NCBI GenBank assembly: GCA_004151065.3
Contig: NWUY0300004401.1
Coordinates: 87,199-97,918, forward strand
Length of the DNA stretch: 10,720 nucleotides
DNA from: Larix sibirica
Lineage: Eukaryota; Streptophyta; Pinopsida; Pinales; Pinaceae
Reading direction: 5' to 3'
The translations under genes and the position numbers were made by a program. Below, piece by piece: positions 1 through 9,039 of this stretch; position 1 is the stretch's first letter; each line of letters begins with the position of its first letter. The notes below the pieces were generated by a model. It saw only the letters and a list, made by a program, of their open reading frames with translations, made no database searches and had not been told where the DNA came from.

Positions 1-391
1 TACAGAGCTAGGATGAGGATTTCTTTGGTAGTTGCCCCATAATTGAAGACAAACCAAGCCCCCCGAATGCAGAAGCAAACACCTAGGGATGCTCTTGCAG
101 ACCCCAGCTCTTTTTTGCAGTGGTTAGTGTATCGGGTTTCCTTGTTTTTGCTTAATAGTTTACTATTATGCACTGGTTTTTTTTTATGAGCAGGACTAGT
201 CTTATGTTTTTAATGGTCGTTTGTAATTATGTCTATGACTTTCAACCCATCTATGGGCAGGGCTACAAAGGCCCTTTTTTTATTTTATGCTCTACGAGAG
301 GCCCCAGAATGCTCTCAGAACTACAGAATCTCCTGTGTATATAATATTTTTTATACTCTAATATAATTCTCTCTGCAGTTTACAAAAAAAA
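1..391 (+). mobile_element. Probable 3' terminal part of a second LINE (body outside the window)
   Basis: No open frame of note is present; frame 1 has a stop at 40-42. The stretch is richer in T and G than the DNA after it. It contains the block ATCTATGGGCAGGGC and then GGCCC followed by a T run (about 252-290). It ends in an AT-rich segment with AATATAATTCTCTCTGCAG, TTTAC and eight A (384-391). From general knowledge, plant LINE 3' ends often have this form: a T-rich 3' UTR, an AATATAATT-like block, then a short A tail. I infer a 3' UTR and tail of a LINE inserted on the + strand. The coding part would lie left of the window, so this cannot be confirmed here. An ordinary gene 3' UTR is the main alternative. 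It is not the same 3' end as the element at 4212-10341. Confidence 0.35.
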
Positions 392-1577
392 TGTTTCAAG
401 GAAGAAGAAAAATAGAGGATATTCCCTTAGTAAAATAGAACAAGAATACAAAATCTAAAAAAGATGAAAGTTAAGGACTAAAAAATATAAATCATTTTGA
501 ATAATATTTGGCAGGTAAGAGCCTCTGGAGGTTATTAAAAGTACTTTAGAATCTAGTAATGAAGAAGAAATACATAGATCCTTTCAGTACTACAATACAC
601 TAGTCCGGCACCGACTTTAGCATCATTATGTAATTTTTTTCAAAAAAAAATTAAGTTTGGGCAAAGCTAAACACGATGCATTAGTGTGTGTTGTATTTTG
701 TGTCAAATTTGTGTTGCAACTAGACTTTTCACCATCAAGTTTTTTGGCATGCAACCTTACAGCATCATCATAGCAACAAATTTTACGTCACTAAAACTAG
801 CACACATCGTATGTGCATCTGAAATTTTGAAACAAACCACGTTTAACATCTCATCTCTATTGAAAATGAGATTCTTTTGTCCCACTCGCATCGATATGTG
901 TGTAAGGGATCATTTATGTGTCGATTATGCAACTTAGTAGCATTAATCTATTTGCATCATTTTAGAATCTACTTGCATTGCATAAACGTCATTATGGGTC
1001 ACTTCTACACTGATTATTTGTGTGACTAGCATTGCTATATGTGTAAGGTTTACATCTATTGTGCATTGTTTCGCATCAAATTAACATCATGGTGAATTGT
1101 ATTTTCATCATAATGGTGTCAAAGGTACATTATATTGACTCAAATTACATTACATCTTGTTAGCATCAAATTTGCATTGTATTAGTGCCAATTTTGCAAA
1201 TTAATTAGTATTATTTATTTAATTGTTATTGATATGTATTTATTATTAATTGTTTAATTATTATTAATAATTTAATTATCAAGTATTAATTTACTAATTA
1301 TTATAATTGTAATCATGTATTTTAAAAAAGAGTATGTTTATAATATTTAAATATTGATGAGAATGATGATTATTATGCATCTATTTTAACTCATATTAAT
1401 CAGGAGGGAGAGAAAAAAACGCATATTTTTTCCAAACAAAAAAAAGATATTAACTTGTTAGTCATATGAATCAAAGTTAATTTTTTCTAGTACATGCTTT
1501 ATCTGAAAACAACAATGATTTTTACAACACTATCTATCTCAAAAATACTATACTGTCTGTCCAAAATAACATAGTTG
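392..1577. other. AT-rich intergenic DNA with a GCAT-word-rich stretch
   Basis: No supportable gene is present. About 600-1200 is unusual for its many short words of the type GCATCA, GCATTG and CATCAT, including TTTGCATCAT at 951-960 and TTGCATTGCAT at 973-983. Spacing between them is irregular, so no tandem period could be set. About 1200-1310 is almost pure A/T with TTAATTATTATTAAT-like runs. An 83-codon open frame at 686-937 has no recognisable domain, and its composition follows the repeat words, so I treat it as chance. Confidence 0.5.
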
Positions 1578-1724
1578 TAGACAATTCCTCAACGATATTA
1601 ACTATAAAGGAATTTCTCCAAAACATTAGTTATCAGATATAATAAAAAACCTACCATAAACATATATCAAAATAAATTGCTTAATATGCCTTAATGGTAC
1701 CACTATCCACTGAGGAATTGTCTA
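1578..1724. repeat. 14-bp perfect inverted repeat enclosing about 120 bp
   Basis: TAGACAATTCCTCA at 1578-1591 is exactly the reverse complement of TGAGGAATTGTCTA at 1711-1724. The enclosed DNA is AT-rich without an open frame. The size would fit a small MITE or a stem-loop. I see no clear target-site duplication outside the arms, and the pairing does not extend past the 14 bases. A chance match cannot be ruled out in such AT-rich DNA, although the arms themselves are not low-complexity. Confidence 0.35.
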
Positions 1725-1784
1725 AAAATTCTTCATAACACAACTCCTTCAGGGGCCTCAATAGCCTTCTTGGAAGCAAAAACC

Positions 1785-1884
1785 GTGTATATATAAACAC
1801 AATTATGAAATGTAATTGCACTCCCATTCAATCGATTTCACACCATGAGATAAAAAAGCATGTATCAATAAACACAATTATGAA
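1785..1884 (+). repeat. Two imperfect copies of a roughly 30-bp direct repeat, 75 bp apart
   Basis: ATAAACACAATTATGAA occurs at 1793-1809 and again at 1868-1884. The similarity continues upstream in both copies through a TGTAT block and an AAAA run with a few differences. The offset is 75 bp. This looks like an old local duplication. No coding function is evident. Confidence 0.5.
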
Positions 1885-1938
1885 TTTACCACACTTATGA
1901 TCAATCAAAATTTCACAGGATGGAAAAAAAAAAATGAT

Positions 1939-1952
1939 GTGTATATATACAC
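1939..1952. repeat. 14-bp perfect palindrome (GTGTATATATACAC)
   Basis: The sequence equals its own reverse complement over 14 bases, around an alternating TA core. It lies in DNA with many TATATA runs, so it is most simply low-complexity sequence. No regulatory role can be assigned. Confidence 0.4.
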
Positions 1953-2430
1953 GTAGTGATTAAATTTTAAATTAAAATATATAATAGGCATGTACTTTTA
2001 TCTATTTGTAAACAAGTAGTACACTGTCACCCTAGAGAAATGTCAATTTTGTATACAACATAGCATGAAAAAATATCTACATATATAAGGAAATAAAATG
2101 AATTTGACATATGAAGTTTATTGAATTGTTGTTAATTCACTCAGGTTTTGAACCCTTCTCATCCTTATTATGTACAAAGATCAAAACAACATGAAATCAA
2201 TAAAAATTAAAAAAAATACTAACATTTAAAGATGTAATTAAAAAATAGGTTAAAAAGTTTTCAATACCCTTTGATTCCTTTGAATCACTTTCGTATCATC
2301 AATACGGAAGAATATAATAAATTTCAATTAATAAATGAAATATAAAAAGATAAAGGATTAGAAACATGAATGACTAAAAAGAAGAATAATCCAAACATAT
2401 TTCACTTGATATGGTGTATGTATTATTTAC

Positions 2431-3090
2431 TCTTTTGACCACTACGTCATGATCGTGTCCAAAAAATTTTATTTTTTTTCCTTTTCCAAACTTTAAAACT
2501 TGTCATTTTCCATCAAGTTGTACATTCATACTCAAAATCCTCTTTTTCGTCTTCTCTCAAGGAAGCTTTTCATCTTTGTTCATCATTATCAATGTGCCCT
2601 ATGTCAAACAAATTAATATGCACATCATATAACAATTAAGTACAATGAAAAATATAATATGTCAGATTCAATTACAGTCTAATTTCATTGAAAGTCCAAG
2701 ATAAATCACACCATGGCTAACATGGTCAAAGCAATTATGTCTTATACTCACCCTATAACTTAGTATGTGACTCTCTTTTTTTGTTATACTCTTTAGAAAT
2801 ACTCCAGTTTTTTAACAAGCTTTTCTACAACATAAAACAAAATATAATAAGTAACAATTAGAATTATAAATAAAACTCTTCATAAAATAAATACATATTT
2901 TTCAATATTATATAATAATAATATATTATGTAATTACAACTCACTTGGGGCTTCTTCCTGCTATCTTCATTGATTATTGTATATTTTATCTTTTTCTATT
3001 ATCTTCCCTATCCCTTTCCATGTGTCTATCATCATTATTTGATCCCTCTCCACTAGAATCGACTAGAATCCATATGATTTGTAGCTTTGT
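2431..3090 (-). pseudogene. Possible decayed spliced gene fragment, function unknown
   Basis: Read on the minus strand, three exon-like blocks are joined by intron-like gaps with good splice signals. Block 1 (about 3090-2945) reads into GEGSNNDDRHMERDREDN and, after an apparent frameshift, into YTINEDSRKKPQ. It stops at a GTGAGT donor (2944-2939). Block 2 (2824-2752) follows a TTTTATGTTGTAG acceptor, encodes KSLLKNWSISKEYNKKRES, and ends at a GTGAGTAT donor. Block 3 (2598-2431) follows a TTTGACATAG acceptor, encodes SLREDEKEDFEYECTT, and ends at GTAAAT. The implied introns are 120 and 153 bp. Joining the blocks keeps the same reading phase (0, then 1). In-frame stops remain: a TAG near the end of block 2, and TGA codons in block 3, some of which would be Arg if CGA. 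The product would be very charged (Lys, Glu, Asp, Arg). I do not recognise the family. Chance splice-like motifs in AT-rich DNA are the alternative. Confidence 0.3.
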
Positions 3091-3636
3091 TACAATGATA
3101 TGCTATTGACATAATTACATCAAATCCATGGAATAAACTATATGCATAATTTGACATGACTATTGAAAATATGCATGCATAAAATTAACATATGTAGAGA
3201 CACTTTATTCAATAAAAGTTAACAAAAGTCACCAAATTCAATCAAACTCAACCAGAGTTTGGTGTAAAGAATTGAATTAATGCATTTGTATCTTTTAATT
3301 TGATAGTAACATTGTTTATATTTTTAGTATCATGTTTTATCTTAAGAATGGTAGTAATTAAGTTTGTTAATTAATCATTAATGAATTAATGATAAAACAT
3401 TTACCATCGAAAAATTACTCACAACTTTTAAAATGATAAAAACGTTTAAAATTAATTTAAAAATGTTTATAGTGAAATTGAAATATAAAAGCTAATCACA
3501 ATTCACATATAACTCTCGTTAATAATAAATTTATTATATATCAAGAATAAACTAAAAATAATCATCATTGGGACTTGGGTAAAGTGGAATTCATTGAATG
3601 ACCTAAAATGAGATTGAAATTAGTATCCATTTAAAA
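3091..3636. other. AT-rich DNA with no gene seen
   Basis: The stretch is mostly A/T with frequent stops in all frames. If the minus-strand fragment at 2431-3090 is real, this could hold its upstream intron. I see no exon, RNA gene or repeat that I can support here. Confidence 0.4.
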
Positions 3637-3857
3637 GACTCTTAACCACCAACAATGAAGACTCTTAACCACCAACCATAGAAAATAATGTAAAAGAAAA
3701 AGAAAAAAATACAAAATCAAAAGTTATACATAGTTCATGACATGGGAAATCATATGTCTCTTAACCACCAACAATAGAAAATAATGTAGAAGAAAAAGAA
3801 AAAAAACATACAAAATCAAAAGTCATACATATAATAGTTCATGACATGGGAAATCAT
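3637..3857 (+). repeat. Local tandem duplication, unit about 96 bp
   Basis: Two near-identical units run from CTCTTAACCACCAAC to CATGACATGGGAAATCAT at 3662-3753 and 3758-3857. They differ by a few substitutions and small length changes in A-rich and AT runs. A third, truncated start of the unit (GACTCTTAACCACCAAC) lies just before, at 3637-3653. The minus strand reads as a long pyrimidine-rich tract. The pattern fits replication slippage or unequal crossing-over. No open frame is present. Confidence 0.85.
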
Positions 3858-3925
3858 TTTAATTTTCATAGTATCTATAAAGTTATTGATAAGGATTTTC
3901 AAAGTGTGACAATGAAAGCAAAGAA

Positions 3926-4075
3926 TAAAATTTAAAACAAACCGGAATAGGGTTATATTTACTTTATCCCAGTGAAACAAAATCACTTATATTGTGGATA
4001 TAAAATTTAAAAGAAACCGAAATAAGGTTATATTTACTTTATCCCAGTGAAGCAAAATCACTTATATTGTGGGTG
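3926..4075 (+). repeat. Two head-to-tail copies of a 75-bp unit
   Basis: Copy 1 (3926-4000) and copy 2 (4001-4075) abut exactly. Each starts TAAAATTTAAAA and contains GGTTATATTTACTTTATCCC and AATCACTTATATTGTGG. I see well under ten differences between them, several being A/G transitions. The unit is unrelated to the repeat at 3637-3857. No function is evident. Confidence 0.85.
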
Positions 4076-4198
4076 TTAAAGTAAACATTGAATTTAATTT
4101 ATTTTGTTTTTTTTCAATTTAGTTTTTGTGTGAATTGTATTTTAATATAAAAAAATCATAATATGATATCCAATCACCATACTATGCGGCATCTATTC

Positions 4199-4211
4199 TA
4201 GTAGTATCATT
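4199..4211 (+). repeat. Candidate left target-site duplication of the L1
   Basis: TAGTAGTATCATT here matches TTGTAGTGTCATT at 10343-10355, directly after the 3' A run, at 11 of 13 bases. One of the two mismatches is an A/G transition. This fits an old 13-bp duplication made by target-primed reverse transcription. However, the DNA at 4212-4365 still looks like AT-rich flank, so the true 5' end could lie further right and this match could be chance. Confidence 0.35.
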
Positions 4212-4365
4212 AATGAAAAAGAATATAGAGTTAGCTCAAAAGGGAGCTGGAAAAAATTAATAAAGAACAAACCAAATTAAGTTTTCTCACAAATATTTTT
4301 CATTGCACTATTCATTTTTGACCAAGTGAAACCTAAAGTCATAGCAACAAGCTCTCCTTTGTTGA

Positions 4366-5945
4366 CTTATTTTGCCTATATCTCCCTGCACTACTATAAT
4401 ACAAGGTTTGGTCATCTACATTAAGCTGCGTGGTTGTGGGGCTGATCTCTTAATGGAAAGACAATCAGGCTTCGAGAGCATTGTTGCTCTAGCTATTAAG
4501 GGTTTGGTGGGGGAGTTTTCTTATGGTGCCATGCACCCAAAAGATATTGATCAATGGGTATCTCAACGATGGGCCAAACTTATAGGTTATCTCCCGGAGA
4601 TCTATATCCTAAGTAAGGGATGGTACCTATTCTACTTCCGGATGGAGTGTCATACTAATCTAATCCTTGACCAAACCTGGATCCGGGGGAATGGAAGCCT
4701 CATTCTTAAACGATGGCATATGGGGTTTCAGAGAAGATTCGGTAAAGTCATATTTGGGTGCTTCTTCCTGATTTTCCCTTAGAGATGTGGCACCGGGAAG
4801 GTTTTACAGCGGTTGCAAACCATCTCGGCAGATTTCTTCATATAAATGAGGGAACCCTAAATGGGATGGACCGACGGGTCGGTCGTGTCTTGGTTGAAAT
4901 TGATATGTCACTTGGGTTATTCGACTCTCTGGATATTGTTTGGCGGGATAGGCGTTATTCTCAGATATTGGACTACTGGGGTGTTCCTTGCCGCTGCTCC
5001 AGATGTAAGGTTGTGGGGCATCTATGACGGGAATGCACTGACTCTAGTTCTGGTTTGGATTTGGACTCTGGTGAGGAGGTGTTGGCTTCGTCATCTGATA
5101 GTAGCTTTGACTCAGAAGGCGATTCGGTTAGGCATACTCTATCTTCTTCACATCCTCCGGTCATGGCTGATACTTCGAGTACTTCCTCTTCAATTATTGG
5201 TAAGTTATCCAGAATCGACCCTACTCTTTCCTCTTCATTATCTACAGAAGATTTGGCATTTCTATCTGGTTTGGAGGGAAAAGGGGATCGGATTGGGGAA
5301 GGGATCATTGGGGGTCCTTTGACCTTCTATCTAGGAGTGCCATTATCCCCACATCCTGGGCCATCCATTCCACTGACCCATGATGTTTCTCTGATGGTTC
5401 TGGGTGGGGATGGGGTTTTGGGTATGTTGGGCTCTTCATCGGCCCCAGCTCCTATGGAAAATGCTTTTGATGAGGAAGGTAACCCATCAGAGCCTTGCAG
5501 ATATTCTCCTTCTCCAAATCTTGAGATTACAAATTCGGATTCGGGTCCTGTATTGGGCCCTTTGATGGGGATATCTTCTTGCGGGGTGGAATCACTAGTA
5601 GGTGATTCCTTGGTTGGCACTGGAGCTCCATCTTTTGTTGATGTTATTAAATCTACCCCTCTTACGACGTATATTGCAAACATCCCTTCAGATGGGGGTT
5701 TGATGAATCCTCCCATACATTTACCGGGTGATGATTCTAGTATGGGGATGGAGATAAAAGGAGTTAGGTTGGGGGGCATTGCTCAGTTTTCTCCTATCAA
5801 AACCCGCGGTGCGAGGAAAAACCTTCATCCCTATCCGGATCTCCCTCCACGGGTTTTATCACACGTTTCTTCATCATCCAAGGGCTCCTTGGTTTCTAAA
5901 CGGACACTTAGAGACTATAAAGCCCTGGCTAGGGGTAAAAGATGA
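4366..5945 (+). pseudogene. L1 ORF1 (gag-like, DUF4283 + CCHC zinc knuckle), broken
   Basis: ORF1 proteins of plant L1s bind element RNA to form the ribonucleoprotein. Frame 1 is open from 4366, with the first in-frame ATG at 4453. It encodes a DUF4283-like region (ALAIKGLVGEFSYG, then DQWVSQRWAKLIGYLPEIY, then a Trp-rich part ending RWHMGFQ). Near 4744 the similarity moves from frame 1 to frame 3, best explained by loss of one base in the AAA at 4744-4746. Frame 3 continues with WVLLPDFPLEMW and GRVLVEIDMSLGLFDSLD, typical of the region's second half. A C-x2-C-x4-H-x4-C knuckle follows, with Cys at 4995, 5004 and 5034 and His at 5019. A TGA at 5025 lies inside the knuckle, between His and the last Cys. 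The remaining roughly 300 codons are Ser-, Gly-, Pro- and Asp-rich with a basic end (RTLRDYKALARGKR). The frame ends at TGA 5943-5945. The start codon is uncertain. Confidence 0.88.
5942..5945 (+). promoter_or_regulatory. ORF1/ORF2 ATGA stop-start overlap
   Basis: The ORF1 stop TGA (5943-5945) overlaps the ATG (5942-5944) that starts ORF2. That ATG opens directly into MIFFSLNIR, the usual first residues of plant L1 ORF2, so the start choice is well supported. Such overlaps suit termination-coupled reinitiation of ORF2 on a bicistronic RNA. This mechanism is known for some non-LTR elements and is inferred here. Confidence 0.7.
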
Positions 5946-6650
5946 TATTTTTCTCCTTAAACATCCGATGGATTGGGGGCCCTCAGAAAAAAATTAGCCC
6001 TCAAGGGTTTATTGTACTCAATAAACCCTGATATGATCTTCTTGCAAGAAAAAATGGTGACAGCGGAGCGTGCTCGTATCTATTTTCAGAGCATTAGAAA
6101 AAACTGGGTCATTTGTTCTACGGATGCTACTGGTCAGTCTGGGGGCCTATTATCTGCTTGGGATCCGAAGGTTCTTCAGCTAGTTTCCTTTTCTAATCAT
6201 CCGAGAATCCATCTGGAGGGTTTCATACAAGGTGTATCTGATAAGATAAATCTGGTGAATGTTTATGGTTCATATTCAAATAGGCGTCAATTCTGGGACG
6301 CTGCCAAACTGGATGGTCACTTGGACCATGGAAACCTTCTTTTGACTGGCGATTTTAACTTGACATTATCTTCTGCTGAGACGTGGGGTAATTCCGCGAG
6401 AGTGGATAGCTTATGTGCATACTTATTTGACTTCTTTGCAGATCTCAGTTTAAATGACATTGCCCCTATTCCTTTGAGCCTGACATGTTGCAACGATCGG
6501 ATGGATGATGGTAAGATTTCTAAGCGTTTGGATAGATTTATGTTATCTGATAAATTATTGTCTATACTACACAAATATCGAACCTGGTCGATATTCTCCA
6601 CTATATCTAATCATCTGCCAATTATCTTGGAAGGGGATTTTGGAGCAGTT
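5942..6650 (+). other. ORF2 APE-type endonuclease domain
   Basis: This domain nicks the target DNA to make the primer for reverse transcription. Motifs visible in order are NIR (Asn near 5960), LQE (Glu near 6042), GGLLSAWDP, NVYGS, GDFN (6348-6359), RLDRFMLSD, and SNH (6606-6614). In APE-fold enzymes the last motif is normally SDH, and its Asp is a catalytic residue; here the codon is AAT (6609-6611). The usual FTWSN motif reads LTCCN (about 6480-6494), so its Trp is lost as well. With the frameshift at 5975-5979 the domain would not be active. Confidence 0.88.
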
Positions 6651-7037
6651 AAGATTTTGTATCCATTCAAATTTAATCAATCTCTCCTTCAGATTGAGGA
6701 TTTTCGACTTTTTGTACGCTTTGTTTGGTCAAAGGTTCATGTGGCTGGGGTCACTTCTCCTAGTCAGTGCTTAATTCTGAAACTAGGTAAGCTAAAAGGG
6801 TTGGTCATATGGTGGGATAAGGATCGGAGGAAGCTAGAAAAGTCTGAAATCTCAGAGATTAATTCCAAAATTCAATCCGTGCATTCGGCTCATAATGGGG
6901 GTCCAATTCCGGAGGCTGCTCGTAAGGCATTGGTCGAGCTGGAAAGTCGTAGGCTGCAGCTCTTAAATCTTGCTGAAGCTTCCTGGAGGTTAAAGAGTAG
7001 AGCTCTTTGGGTCTCTTTGGGAGACAATAATACCAAG

Positions 7038-8160
7038 TTATTTCATCAGTTTGCAAACAGTCGACGCATCAACAATTCAATCTGGAAACTAAAGAATAAA
7101 TATGGGGTAATGATCTCTACGCAGGAAGATCTCCAGCAGGAAGCTACTGATCACTTTATGGATTATTACGGGGACCCTGGTACTACTTCTATTGTAGAAC
7201 AAATTGGGGTGATAAAGGAATATCCCAGATTATTCTTTGAGCAAGAAGGTATGGATTTAGTGATGTCGGTTACTCTTCAGGAGATTCACTATGTTCTCAA
7301 GAGGTTTGCAAAAGATAAGAGTCCGGGTCCAGACGGCAGGACCTCAAAACTCTTCCTTGAATTCTTTGATATAATGGGACCTGATATTTTGGCGATAGTG
7401 GAAGAGACCCGACTGAAAGGGACTGTGGCTGAGGCTATAAATGATACCTTTGTGATGTTGATCCCTAAGATCTCTAACCCAGCAACCTTCCAAGACTTTA
7501 GACTGATTTCACTCTGTAATCTAGTATACAAGATTATCTCCAAGGTGATTGCTTGCATAATCAAACCGGTTCTATCTAGGGGTCTATCTTTGGAACAATA
7601 CGGTTTTTTGGATGGAAGGCAGATTCTCGATGCAGTGGGAGTAGCTCAAGAGGCTATGCACAGTATAAAACCCAAGAATATTCAAGCTTTGATCTTGCAA
7701 CTGGACCTTTCCCGAGCGTATGATAATGTGAACTGGCCCTTTCTTCGTCTGGCACTTGTCCAAATTGGCATTCCATGGGGTGCTATAAAATGGATAATGG
7801 CTTTTATCAGTTTAGTAAAATTTTCTATATTAATCAATGGGCGCCCCTCCGAATTTATCACCTACTCGAGGGGTCTCTGACAGTGCTATCCTCTGTCGCC
7901 ACTACTCTTCCTAATTGTAATCGATGGATTAAGCCGGATGATCCATAAGGAAAAATCCAATCTACTATTAACTGGTTTATAGGTATCGCCATTTTTTTGT
8001 AGATGATGTAATGTTATTTGGGCATGCAGATGTAGCAGAATGGGATCATATGTGGGGGATCATCAAATCCTTTTGTAAATGCTCGGGTATGTGTATCAAT
8101 GAAGGAAAATCTAAATTGTTAAAACATAAGCTGGATGGTGAGAGGCTTACGGAAATTATG
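7038..8160 (+). other. ORF2 reverse transcriptase domain
   Basis: Non-LTR RT motifs appear in order: FHQFANSRR (about 7041); DKSPGPDG (about 7314-7337); a finger/palm block ending RLISLCNLVYKIISKVIA, where Pro is usual at the Leu of RPISLCN; QYGFLDGRQILDAV; motif A LDLSRAYD with its catalytic Asp (7701-7724); motif B SRGL-stop-QCYPLSPLLF (about 7866-7910); motif C FVDD (7996-8007); and SGMCINEGKSKLL (about 8080). Usual forms are RGLRQGDPLSP and FADD. The catalytic Asp codons of motifs A and C survive. The stop in motif B and the frameshift before motif C break the domain in two. Confidence 0.9.
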
Positions 8161-9039
8161 GATCTTCTTCCTTTTTCGGTCGCTGAGATTTCAGAAGGGA
8201 CATATTACTTGGGCTACTTTCTAAAACCAAATGATTACAGGGTCATGGATTGGCATTGGCTGCTCAAGAAATTTGATAAATGTATCTTCCATTGGCAATG
8301 GAGATGGATTTCAAGTGGGGGACGACTCACCCTTGTGAAATCCGTTCTTCAAAACCTGGGGGTGTATTGGTTTTCTTTATGTTGAATCCCCAAATCAATT
8401 TTATCTGCCATTCGTCAAAAAATACATCATTTTATCTGGTCTGGTTATGGCAGGAAAAAGTTCCATCTTGTGGATTGGAAAAACTTGGATCGGACTTATG
8501 CCTAGGGCGGATGGGCCTTAAATAACATCAATTTCTTCTCAAAAGCTTTGCTTTCCAAAAGCCTGTGGCGCGCTCTATCAGTGGAATGTATTTGGGGAAG
8601 CATTTTAAAGGACAAGTACTTTGGCCGATTATCAACTGTACAATGGATCCGATCAGAATAAATATATTTGGGGGGTCTCAATTATATGGGTTGGTCTACT
8701 CTTGGCATTCCATGTTATGGCGGATTGGTTGGCGTGGCTCCCTGGTAATGGTAGACATATATTAATTGGGGTAGATCCGTTGATTGGTGGCCCCATTAAT
8801 TTCAAACTTTCACAGTTGTTGCTTCTCCATCTCAGAAATCGGGGCTATTATAATCTAAGCCACATTCTCATGGAAAACCAGCCGGGGGTATCATTCAATG
8901 TTTGGTTGAATGCATCACAGCTCAGTCTGGTGGGCTCTTTGGCAATCGAATGGAACGAGTATGTTCGGGGACTGAACCATGCAAATTATATTATTTCAGC
9001 CGAGGATGACAGGATTTTATGGTCATGGAACACAAGTGA

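Noticed and set aside
512-520. CAGGTAAG, a perfect splice donor
   Set aside because: No exon-like coding lies before it and no matching acceptor with an open frame lies after it.
641-650. A run at 641-650 as a retroelement tail
   Set aside because: No retroelement-like 3' end precedes it. A and T runs are common in this DNA.
686-937. 83-codon open frame on the + strand
   Set aside because: No domain is recognisable and composition follows the surrounding repeat words. The length is within chance range.
1690-1800. Minus-strand peptide-like stretch (FASKKAIEAPEGVV) near 1790-1730
   Set aside because: It is short, followed by several stops, and lacks clear splice sites. It could be a gene relic, but I cannot support it.
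4973-5779. Minus-strand open frames of 111 and 150 codons opposite ORF1
   Set aside because: They are complements of the biased Ser/Gly/Asp-rich ORF1 tail. They have no homology features and are explained by the + strand gene.
5970-5985. Programmed frameshift at the G run in the start of ORF2
   Set aside because: A single extra G in a homopolymer, in a copy with several other breaks, is better explained as a mutation or a sequencing error.
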